From the IMG/VR virus record IMGVR_UViG_3300009104_000020, positions 1 to 64,000 of that record: a stretch of DNA of 64,000 nucleotides; one strand, written 5' to 3'. The DNA comes from a virus. The notes beneath the pieces were generated by a model. That model did not search any database. It was given only the letters and a program-made list of their open reading frames with translations, and was not told where the DNA came from. The translations under genes and the position numbers were made by a program. Shown here one piece after another: positions 58,501 through 64,000 of the stretch (its first letter is position 1; every line of letters starts with the position of its first letter).

Positions 58501-60755
58501 ACTGGGGTAAAAGGTCTTACAATAAGAGGTATGATGAGTTGGCAGCCGACAAGCAAAGCAAGTATGGCCCCAAGTATACCGGCAAATTCCTGCGAAAATC
58601 AATTTCCATGGGAAGGTTCATAGACGGAATCGAATCATCCTTTAAGGCTTACTTGGCCAAGGAGCGGGACTCTGCCCTGGAATTTACCGTTTGGAACGAA
58701 CTGATCCGCGCACTCACCGGGTTGATTGTCCAGTCTCCCGGCACAGCCTTGGTGGATACTATCGCCATCGTTGAGCAACCTTGGAGGAAGATGGGCTTCA
58801 ACAAGTTCGGGTTCCAGATGATGATGAAGAATATCACAGGCTCATTCGGGATCGGGGCAGGCAGCTTCTTTCAGGTGTTCAACAGGAGCATCAAGTTCGC
58901 GCATGATGACATGGCCAAGATGATGGAGCTTGGGTTGGATGACGCCACCGCTTCCCTAGAAGGGGGATGGTTTAAGCGGCTCACAACAGAGTTCAGGTCT
59001 AATATGTCTGATGAAATGATAGGCCAGAATATGCTCACGAGGGGGGTAGAGCGCACGGCAAGGGGTATCCGGGCATTCCTAGAAGCCGGTAAAGGCCGAC
59101 CTGAAGAAGGAAGGGGAGCGTTCCCGGCCTTCCGGCCACAGGCTATTTTCAGCCAGATTGCAAAACAGTCAGCCATGGCCAACACCATCACCACCTGGAA
59201 AATGTTCCGAAACTTTGTGGCCAATGCGGCAGACTACATCGAGGCACACCCCGAAACGATGAAGGTATATCAAGAGAAAGGGATGATCTTCAACGAGAAC
59301 GCGCTAGGGGCAGAAGGCCTGAACAATGCTCTTAATGAAATGGGATACGGGAGGTCGTTCCTGTTCTTCAGCAATAAAAAGGCTTACCACAATATGTACA
59401 ACACTCTGGTTGAGGGTGGGTTCAACCTAGAAAAGGTGGCCTTGGATTACATTGAGAGAAGGAAAACTGACTCAAAGGCTGACCCATTAGCCGCCAGTTA
59501 TGCCCCGGAAAACTCCCTTCTTATGGCTTTAGCTCACACCACAACCTCTCAAGTGATGCTAGAAACCGATGTGACCACCCGATCCCCCATGTTCCTGAAC
59601 AACTCGTTCGGCTATATGGCAATGCCCCTGCTTGGGTGGTCTTGGCAGAAGTTCGTGGATATCAATAAGTCAATGGCCAAGGATCGTGACGCTCACGGTG
59701 CATTTCTGGGAACCATTGAGAGCCTGAAGACTTACCAAGCGATTTTGCCATTAGGTATGATCTACGCCATGTTGCGGGATGAATATGACGAGGAGATAGT
59801 GGGCAAGAAGAGTAGCCTGCAATCAGGTAAGGGCTTGTTCTTTAAGGGAGACGGAATGCCCAGCATCAAGGAAATACAGACTGATCCGTACAACTCCCTA
59901 CAGGTTGCCGCCGAACGGTTTGATCGAGTAGGCATATTCGGGCTGGGCGGGGAGTTTCTTAATACCACCCTCAATTCAGAGTCAGCACGAGAGTTGAGCA
60001 TAGATAGCCGTGTGTACGCCCTGAACACGTTTCGTAATACAACAAGGGTTCTGACCGCGCTGGCAATCCAAAGGCCGGAGAACGCCACCTACGCCACCAT
60101 TTACAGGCCCCTGCTTTCCGCTTACGGGGGGGCCGGGTTCCTTCAATATGGGCAGATAATGAATAATGCGATGGCCAAGATGGGCGGGGAACCCCTGTTT
60201 GAAACTGAATATGCAATGGCCCAGCGTATCGGGACTAACAATTTCCTCCGGGCTGCTGGCCGATATCTGGATCTCGATGTCCGAACCTTCTCTGGAACAA
60301 GGGGTATCACCACCACCAGAATGCGCCCTTGGGTTAGCGATATGTTGATGGCGGCGGTCGTGGACGATGAGCAATGGTTCGATGAATCGTGGAGAAGGGC
60401 GGTCGAGGAAGCAGAGGCTATGGGTAAAACAGATCCCGTTGACACCGTTAAGCGCAGTTTTCAGGCATATCACCCCCTTCGGTACATCTACCAGACCATG
60501 CCGACAGAGTTGGAATATATGGATATCTTGAACAGCATTGAGGAAACAAGCGGGATAGAGGGGAAAATACAGGTTCAGCAGACCATACGGAACATAAACG
60601 ATTACGGCACTTTACTGGGGATAACGCCAAGCGAAGGCAAGGTGGACAAGGCCCCTACCGCAACATCTGTTAAATCCAGACTACGCCGGGAAGTGTTTTC
60701 TGACTTTCGGAAGCCGCGCAAAGAGGACATTCTAGCCAGGGTTTCTGGATTCTAA
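49560..60755 (+). CDS. giant virion-type polyprotein (3,731 residues) with papain-like and zincin motifs
   Basis: One uninterrupted frame of 11.2 kb. In order: a short folded start (NQIVDFYRQQNPTYTG); Gly-rich hydrophobic segments at about 140-190 (FWTTVVPGAFGSGVGF); charged coiled-coil regions at about 500-1130; a papain-like segment with C1571 or C1574 (CENCSGKVMRFF), H1607-W1608 and D1622 before PQ, as in toxin-type papain-like domains; a zincin HEIGH at 1880-1884 with EERLVEAIAQAL after it; then a long helical part with hydrophobic stretches near 3,030-3,080. The layout fits an ejected internal virion protein carrying effector enzymes (polyvalent proteins). It is not an obvious RNA polymerase. 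Confidence 0.65.
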   Translation: MANQIVDFYRQQNPTYTGTDDSITLLYAEEYANELPNLLKTYPDFAQDYKRIYDHAFPVTAGDRAKQAAGSLIKGVTGTIASIPEAVGIARAETFGRGLGVGTTDYRETLMGQLAEGIRGVGEWAAPEVAEAKAENMADDFWTTVVPGAFGSGVGFLTTGGLTGMGVRTAAGGMLAKGGARVATKESDRMAKVLSGGLHSPAVKNISQKAGKGASDRYLKKKARQINAGSIAALGSAANATAGYKDALANGATPEQALSSYLLNGLVGTSEAMPLARMLNRLDNASGGTLMYYLANAAPEILEESLQEAMQSAAGDIIAANIVKYDPDRVMYEHLERDAAAGGVSGGLLSIITSALSRKAKLLEDKKAGRFVEDEGFVPGEGEETVTDARGRYKGGREGDITKLAMMVALQRQDDPTGQDQEAWAKLRQAHEEVIGNDPDAQMIFEAEIFNADSDLAADRAANVINTELGEIANPEKRKSRAVESTISLAPADIIGAEEELDPELEENFANYKGELLEERNSLVGELMEVNNNINLAKAGIEDSAVDPDQRAAYEQMLVGRRGELAGRIQAINAEIEGIDQRLSKVGRATPDIDLLDVPQTFDPEARREEAEQALDIETRLVARLREELAELEELEKEELDTAEKQKYWDDLHQELADDRAALEELRDQMEAQLLDRLAALETTDTSEFSEEDLQGHAELVQITREQLEGGVTSGQAAAAVGLTSDQLSRLVRYTEGNTDWNKHRPTPAKLVPRRLGGARTVGTAQDLTSLERRKARVESEIAGLKKKPATKKAPVKTQTKAAVAATEQHRKTRGVVRILPTIEGKTQLERAEQELAGIKADIARIREAETVVRGPDQLTAGELNAAIKGQKLLIKRLENRVAAGETVFKGTGQSILSEIEARRKLVEELEAKHATKKKAQQTAAEFDTEKNAKKSQTLGIEQALDQAEEQKTAATKKFDRLVDSLKGLSPEERTKLDQQKANINAVNRLDKKISNNIKKIDSLEKRISKAVKQSTKDNLRKQSNALKSENTKLSNDKRLIIGVESGLTKEEALDPETDIQDTKKAQNDAIVDDWVDANNEVTNTQRELRDASKRDPLDVRNVEIISHFGSDRGLAEYGRGDTNKQDRELKAGPAYYEVGTNDTTQATKWGREATETLNKYKKATSEEERTRLAQQLASQLARGANVRGTSGVSRRGISFIAPDGKIWVLGISRSGKDKTSYSLVPPKTDPNDNVGYEGVLFEDLLAQGFIPFAAIRLRNPAVRLNYKIESAEEYENIVAPIKREVVDTPAFMEQVSQGPISKTVSLNAIIEKVEPVFDAGTVSRTGIRLGETDAARAASRTSPVDEPTEIGEGPVTPAEAIVEAEEIVEDIEVKILTEEGAGNVFDILNKVDDTPVEVVVNPETGLVVQSEEDSISSVEEAIDEVIESDEQLDNLVETLGKASATKGIRFVEFLTDHILKIYEENAGSKEAFVEAFLGSDSAQIIGEQIRAEAFNEELNRDDTNQQLDNLVAKKQKEESDPNSREDTVAEEEQEAWDVVFPPGEPVMSVPLGLGGPTGSISGYSTFDRLCENCSGKVMRFFKDMGIPVTYAVITSKSPVGKGNIAHWVAVVNINGKTYVVDDPQTNLIEDAPEAGEVESTRERYIGEAPEMEGQGRVIKDTFDPVLIPVTPEALEAAYGQTIKEEVLIKSGVLKGDVFSESYNQVERNIEKITKAAAEIGGATETQQEEAPAPKPFVANEINKDGETVRMTSEQYQDPAFRKANKLDPLEYFVDEKTKKKMLVNQPSSGPDITRDRNAPDRPHSAYPRVSQHKLNKIFAYLIERLRTLGVQVEVTEREFANAATKAKAMFGFANGKPIIVLAMNSLENATTQNLYDLLHEIGHAATADMPKEARLRVLAAIAKLNDSVLKIPGRKYRIPLDEAGELDAEIEQEERLVEAIAQALISENFDPTTANTLASKIVRFFRNLMLAVKQAFHRMMGHDGEVALNYFKAQVEAMLTGNEAPAYLSWVSGYKYSVSERMDSMELEDSDSVIDSIYDLAGFSKEYKLVVGDSPEAVEHNIRWAGIRFTVERDDLSPEDLAASRMRAQRIIASDNALNEILIGLHDTFRRTGGSRFSGISREEFVNLLTNGKLPSDRIKAAIEASKDESLANTQMQDLEGEEAKQSAAVMLHRHLSSIETRLKNLSDEANIELSESVPGSSVNKNKKAHEDLIKLTTKYEDLGVMQDHIYRISNELINGMAEKTDKTIPRVLKELGLKATAKEIETARNKRLGDKFIDALEYLSTEITEWGRGTAKSIQKKIALLGNPVTDILNDPATLALAISIGRNQKTAMALLALRREDMQGMKQAFNKALAASISGNVKAALNGWNTKVNSSTRTDAPFERIATKLRKVLDKIAKAQKVSEATREDLDEYERRNALYEKLTDPIAEYKEEVGAIFGKESVLPNWLATKDGKGGQQWKEWAAIDGAVYVVPPNPAASLNELKNPKNHSKLDLMDIKNIGQIVRDIEKMNAWLLAQPIERRGGEYNMIKRMVDRMTELQAIQYHRELGNSLVVRLMGSLTDRLETVGTPAASKIAAQLKRFAYYIASYAGHGSKSAIRNGKLWSNKLQKARIKMKDAGLNYDLKTFKRVMYGPAMQYFHHRRDILNDAPNRETGEDRLIESWLNSKISSDPIMKPAIDAARGELRAFYKQTAVNSRQIADVASKMGVMVYDDEGGYFRERIGSSLTTTMRHTNDTAKNVWRFMSPVWGHNKRKESELAGVSERPDANNLTEEEFNDYVANRFGDLRVVGEFVFPIVLRPGSSVFYDIDGSVLPRKWVLDSLQENVGPSGSNMVGFLNSLTERAGIEKDDVRRFQAGIVNRFQSFFDKLDSVVDQQNKESGFLGGKAAVPIHVMMDARKFNDFPLEWVDYADFTERRMYQFVKNLSAEAAFGRDMVQVHNDFALARNDIGAAMALHEEIEAEIGKMGLLSRLGPAWLNWGKRSYNKRYDELAADKQSKYGPKYTGKFLRKSISMGRFIDGIESSFKAYLAKERDSALEFTVWNELIRALTGLIVQSPGTALVDTIAIVEQPWRKMGFNKFGFQMMMKNITGSFGIGAGSFFQVFNRSIKFAHDDMAKMMELGLDDATASLEGGWFKRLTTEFRSNMSDEMIGQNMLTRGVERTARGIRAFLEAGKGRPEEGRGAFPAFRPQAIFSQIAKQSAMANTITTWKMFRNFVANAADYIEAHPETMKVYQEKGMIFNENALGAEGLNNALNEMGYGRSFLFFSNKKAYHNMYNTLVEGGFNLEKVALDYIERRKTDSKADPLAASYAPENSLLMALAHTTTSQVMLETDVTTRSPMFLNNSFGYMAMPLLGWSWQKFVDINKSMAKDRDAHGAFLGTIESLKTYQAILPLGMIYAMLRDEYDEEIVGKKSSLQSGKGLFFKGDGMPSIKEIQTDPYNSLQVAAERFDRVGIFGLGGEFLNTTLNSESARELSIDSRVYALNTFRNTTRVLTALAIQRPENATYATIYRPLLSAYGGAGFLQYGQIMNNAMAKMGGEPLFETEYAMAQRIGTNNFLRAAGRYLDLDVRTFSGTRGITTTRMRPWVSDMLMAAVVDDEQWFDESWRRAVEEAEAMGKTDPVDTVKRSFQAYHPLRYIYQTMPTELEYMDILNSIEETSGIEGKIQVQQTIRNINDYGTLLGITPSEGKVDKAPTATSVKSRLRREVFSDFRKPRKEDILARVSGF

Positions 60756-60762
60756 TTGAACT

Positions 60763-60772
60763 GTAACACTAA
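60763..60772 (+). promoter_or_regulatory. GTAACACTAA element before the fibre genes
   Basis: Exact copy seven bases after the giant gene's stop and 32 bases before ATG 60795. AT-rich sequence (AATAATATAA) follows. TTGAAC precedes it by one base. Confidence 0.55.
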
Positions 60773-60794
60773 ATAATATAAGAACACTCACGAC

Positions 60795-61310
60795 ATGATA
60801 CTATCGAATAAAATATCAGTACCAAGAACGGTCAGCGTGGCAAGCGTAACATCCGCTGGCACTCTGATTACAGCACCGAGCGCAGGGAAGAATGTAGTCC
60901 TTGTAGACTTGATAAACGCAGACGGCTCAAACATAGCCACGCTGAAAGATAAACACGGTTCCGCTGCGGCAGACACACTTGCCCTGGTTCCAGTCAGCAC
61001 GGCCATAAGCCTGAATGCACCTATCCTAGTTTCAACAAAAAAAGTGGTAACAGGCTCCGCCCATGCAGTTGCAAACGGCATCACGGTGACGGTAGAGAAA
61101 CTGGCTGCTGCGCTGGCGTCCGGTGATGTAATCACTTTTGCCGGGGGAGGTGTTTTAACGCTTACATCAGCAGCTAACGCCGCAGCAACAAGTCTAGCTG
61201 GCAACCTTACAGTCGCAGCAATCACCGCTGGAGAAAAAGGTTACACCACGGTTAAGGTTGATGTTGTCACCTCCACTAAATTTACCGCTACCTATATGGT
61301 TGAAGATTAA
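60795..61310 (+). CDS. Ala/Val/Thr-rich virion-type protein
   Basis: 171 residues of low-charge beta type: ISVPRTVSVASVTSAGTLIT, then Ala-rich strands (SAANAAATSLAGNLTVAAIT) and a strand-like end (TKFTATYMVED). No clear ribosome binding site; directly after a GTAACACTAA element. The context with fibre genes suggests a small structural protein. No family recognised. Confidence 0.45.
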   Translation: MILSNKISVPRTVSVASVTSAGTLITAPSAGKNVVLVDLINADGSNIATLKDKHGSAAADTLALVPVSTAISLNAPILVSTKKVVTGSAHAVANGITVTVEKLAAALASGDVITFAGGGVLTLTSAANAAATSLAGNLTVAAITAGEKGYTTVKVDVVTSTKFTATYMVED

Positions 61311-61312
61311 GT

Positions 61313-61654
61313 ATGGCATTTACCCAAAAGTCTTCTTCAGTAATCCAGCGGGACGAGGGTGAGTTTCCCCAACTGCCGGATCAGGCCGAGGCCCGGATGA
61401 AGGGCTGGTGGTCAGACACCGTGGCTGTTCTTGACAGGGTCAGGGACAAGATAGGAGAGATTGAGTCAACCACGGGGGCGAAAGGAGAAAAAGGAGATAA
61501 GGGCGATAAAGGCGACACCGGGAATGCCGGGGCTGCCGGGACAAGTGCTACAGCAGAAGAGTTAAAAACGATATTGAACATCCAAGGCGACGCAGTAGGC
61601 ACACTAAATGAACAAGAAGTGGAAAATAAAATTATAGGTGGAGGATCATTCTAA
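61313..61654 (+). CDS. collagen-like short fibre protein
   Basis: 113 residues. Residues 58-82 are Gly-x-y triplets (GAKGEKGDKGDKGDTGNAG) that form a collagen triple helix in phage fibres. A helical start (LPDQAEARMKGWWSDTVAVLDRV) precedes it and a short C-terminal part ends GGGSF. It may link larger fibres. Overlaps the next gene's ATG by one base. Confidence 0.65.
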   Translation: MAFTQKSSSVIQRDEGEFPQLPDQAEARMKGWWSDTVAVLDRVRDKIGEIESTTGAKGEKGDKGDKGDTGNAGAAGTSATAEELKTILNIQGDAVGTLNEQEVENKIIGGGSF

Positions 61655-63168
61655 TGGGAAACGTACTAAAAATTAAATCACGGCAGACGGGTTCGGCGGG
61701 TGCGCCATCCTCTCTAGCCAGAGCCGAGGTAGCATATGACGAACTTGGCGAAATCTTTTACATAGGACACGGCTCTGGAACTGACGCTTCACGCAGCAAG
61801 AATGCTATAGGAGGTGTCGGGGCATTCGTGGACAAAGGAACAGCCCAGACCATTACCGGGGCTAAAACCATGTCTAGCTCCAGTAACGCCTTTACGGGTG
61901 ATGGCTCCGCGCTGACCAGCCTTAACGCAACCCAGCTAACTTCAGGCACGGTTCCTGTTGGGCGACTTGACAATGCCTCAACCACACAGGAGGGCATCGT
62001 TGAGTTGGCGACTGGCGCAGAAACCAATACGGGAACAAGCACCACCAAGGCAGTTACCCCTGATGGATTGGATGATTGGACTGGTTCCGCACAGATTGTA
62101 ACGGTAGGCACTATCGCCAATGGAACATGGAACGCCACGGCAATAGCCGCTGGAAAGCTGCCTGCACTAGACGGGATCACGGCTCCAGCCAACAATTTAA
62201 GCCTTAACTCAAAGAGGATCACATCACTCGCAACCCCTAATGCTGACACCGATGCCGCTACTAAAGGCTATGTAGATTCAAAGGCCCAAGGGTTGGATGT
62301 CAAGGAGAGCGTGAGGCTCGCAACCGCAGCCGACTTGCCCGCCTGTACTTATGCCCAGCCTGACAGCACATCTGGCGATGGGGCGACACTAACGGCAAAT
62401 GCTAATGGTGCGTTGACAATTGATAGCGTTGCCGTTGCCTTAAATGACAGGATTCTGGTGCAGCACCAGGGGTCAGGAACGGAGACTCACGCCCATAACG
62501 GAATATATACTGTAACCACCCTCGGGACAGGGAGTGCGGCTTGGGTCTTAACAAGGGCAACGGACTTTGATGAGAACGACGAAATCACCTCTGCTGCATT
62601 TGTTTTTGTTGAGGCAGGGAGTACCAACGCTGACAGCGGTTTTGTTTGCACCACAGACGGAGACATCACCTTTTCAAGTGACACGTTTAGTGGCGTTGGA
62701 TGGACGCAGTTTTCTGGTTCAGGCTCCATAACTGCCGGGGATGGCATAGCGCAAAGCGGTGTAGTTTTAAGTGCCGACCTGAAGACAAACGGCGGACTTG
62801 TAATTGAATCCAGTAAGATTGCGGTTAAGCTGGACGCAAGCTCGATCACAGGAACCCTTGCAATTAGTGACGGCGGTACTGGGGCTACCTCTGCTTCCGC
62901 TGCCAGGACTGCGTTGGGTGTTGCTATTGGTTCAGATGTTCAGGCTTACGACGCACAACTGGCGGACATAGCCGGATTAACCCCAACCAACAACGAGTTT
63001 ATAGTTGGCAATGGCAGTAACTTTGACACAGAAACGCCAGCACAAGCTCGCACTTCCCTTGGCCTTGGCTCTATAGCAACTCAAGCCAGTACAGCCGTTA
63101 ACATAACGGGGGGGACAATTACCATGGGAACAGCAGATAGTGTCACTATAGATTGTGGAACATTTTAA
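61654..63168 (+). CDS. tail fibre-like protein
   Basis: 504 residues. Begins NVLKIKSRQTGSAGAPSSLARAEVAYD, a start shared with many phage fibres, including the gene that follows. TGDGSALTSLNATQLTSGTV and NSKRITSLATPNADTDAATKGYVDSK are the tail-fibre repeat unit. A C-terminal shaft (QAYDAQLADIAGLTPTNNEF) completes it. It is probably an adsorption fibre. Confidence 0.65.
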   Translation: MGNVLKIKSRQTGSAGAPSSLARAEVAYDELGEIFYIGHGSGTDASRSKNAIGGVGAFVDKGTAQTITGAKTMSSSSNAFTGDGSALTSLNATQLTSGTVPVGRLDNASTTQEGIVELATGAETNTGTSTTKAVTPDGLDDWTGSAQIVTVGTIANGTWNATAIAAGKLPALDGITAPANNLSLNSKRITSLATPNADTDAATKGYVDSKAQGLDVKESVRLATAADLPACTYAQPDSTSGDGATLTANANGALTIDSVAVALNDRILVQHQGSGTETHAHNGIYTVTTLGTGSAAWVLTRATDFDENDEITSAAFVFVEAGSTNADSGFVCTTDGDITFSSDTFSGVGWTQFSGSGSITAGDGIAQSGVVLSADLKTNGGLVIESSKIAVKLDASSITGTLAISDGGTGATSASAARTALGVAIGSDVQAYDAQLADIAGLTPTNNEFIVGNGSNFDTETPAQARTSLGLGSIATQASTAVNITGGTITMGTADSVTIDCGTF

Positions 63169-63171
63169 GAC

Positions 63172-64000
63172 ATGGCTAATACCGTTAAGATTAAGCGGAG
63201 TACCACTTCGGGCAACACTCCGACACTTTCCGAAGGTGAGCTAGGTGTAAACATCACAGACGAAAAGCTCTGGGTCGGCGACGGCTCAACCAACATACTT
63301 CTAAACCCTTCTGCATCCGTTGACTACCTCCCGCTAACAGGGGGAACGCTGACGGGTGCGTTAACGGGTACTACTGCTGCGTTTAGTGGTAGCGACACAA
63401 CGCCACAATTAAAAGTCAGCGGCGGCAACGCTATGCTTGAGCTGGATGATACGACTAGCGGGAGTGCGTTTAATATATTCAGCAACGGCAACTGCTTGCG
63501 AATGGCCCGAACCGGGGCTGGCGGTTATCCAGCTAGTTATTTTGAGTTAAACACTACAGGTCAAGTTGGCATCGGAGTGGCGAGCGGAACGTATCAATTG
63601 AACGTAGGAGGGTCAGGAAACTTCAGCGGTGCGCTGACGGGTACTAGTGCTACGTTCACGGATGGAAGGCTCACCGTGGCCAGCACCACCAATGAGTCAA
63701 TCATCGTAGATAATACTAGCATAGGTAATTCGGGTAGCAATACATGGACTTGGCATTCTTTCAAGGCTGGCGGGACGAGAAAATGGCGAGTCTTTGGCAG
63801 GGGTAATTCAACCGCACAAGACCTTGAGTTCTGGAATGACGGACAAAGTTTAGCGCAACTCAATCTGGGCAGCGATGGGACATCCACGTTCAGCGGTGCG
63901 CTGACGGCCAATTCAACAATTCAAGTTAGTCGCTCTGGTGCTTCACCGTTGTTTCAAGTCACCGATGCTGACGCTGGTGGTGGAGCTAAAAGTCGCTGGT
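63172..64000 (+). CDS. tail fibre-like protein, cut by the window edge
   Basis: 276 residues visible, open at the right edge. The start (NTVKIKRSTTSGNTPTLSEGELGVN) is a duplicate of the previous gene's fibre opening. Repeats of the type FSGALTGTSATFTDG occur three times, each starting GAL. Four bases after the previous stop. It is likely a second or paralogous fibre. Confidence 0.6.
   Translation, partial: MANTVKIKRSTTSGNTPTLSEGELGVNITDEKLWVGDGSTNILLNPSASVDYLPLTGGTLTGALTGTTAAFSGSDTTPQLKVSGGNAMLELDDTTSGSAFNIFSNGNCLRMARTGAGGYPASYFELNTTGQVGIGVASGTYQLNVGGSGNFSGALTGTSATFTDGRLTVASTTNESIIVDNTSIGNSGSNTWTWHSFKAGGTRKWRVFGRGNSTAQDLEFWNDGQSLAQLNLGSDGTSTFSGALTANSTIQVSRSGASPLFQVTDADAGGGAKSRW

Noticed and set aside
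1-64000. CRISPR array
   Set aside because: No series of evenly spaced identical repeats with unique spacers; repeats seen are short tandem or promoter-like copies.

Overview
The window is almost entirely the genome of a tailed double-stranded DNA phage or prophage. It shows tightly packed genes that often overlap by 4 bases (ATGA), a complete head-packaging set (small and large terminase, portal, scaffold, capsid) and phage replication genes. There is no sheath, tape-measure or tail-tube gene. Instead there is a nozzle-like protein, several internal-virion-type proteins and one 3,731-residue protein, which points to a short-tailed (podovirus-like) particle. A tyrosine recombinase at 27.9 kb suggests the ability to integrate. 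A probable spanin lipoprotein, an RlpA-like exported barrel protein and a pseudopilin suggest a Gram-negative host. The pseudopilin type is very common in Verrucomicrobia, Planctomycetes and Lentisphaerae, but that is only a hint.

Layout. 1-800: the end of a gene cut by the window edge, a small protein and two holin-like membrane peptides. 0.8-10.1 kb: DNA metabolism and replication (three PD-(D/E)XK nucleases, one split by a frame change at an A7 run; an annealing-like protein; SSB; spanin-like pair; GIY-YIG nuclease; zincin; helicase loader; DnaB-type helicase; DUF1599; HU-like protein). 10.1-10.9 kb: the only leftward genes, a three-gene cassette with a type IV pseudopilin. 10.9-12.0 kb: about 1 kb without a coding frame on the plus strand but dense in self-complementary segments, read here as a large structured non-coding RNA. 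12.0-27.2 kb: an accessory run of about 30 mostly small unknown genes holding a MoxR-type AAA+ ATPase with a VWA partner, a second GIY-YIG protein, a one-domain ATP-dependent ligase, a cytosine methyltransferase, an XF1762/GNAT-type protein and an RlpA-like protein. 27.2-28.7 kb: integrase region. 28.7-49.5 kb: packaging, head, neck and internal virion genes. 49.6-60.8 kb: the giant gene, with papain-like and zincin motifs. 60.8-64 kb: fibre-type genes, the last cut by the window edge.

One signal ties the map together. The 10-mer GTAACACTAA occurs eight times exactly, always on the coding strand, and seven of these are between genes or on a stop codon. Three near-copies lie in the same kind of position, including one at each end of the structured RNA. 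They usually begin 22-35 bases before the next start codon, and one directly follows a strong terminator. I read them as promoters or transcript-start elements private to this phage. The most unusual items are the structured RNA, this repeated element, a perfect H-type pseudoknot in front of the gene at 12808, the MoxR-VWA pair, the pseudopilin cassette and the giant protein.
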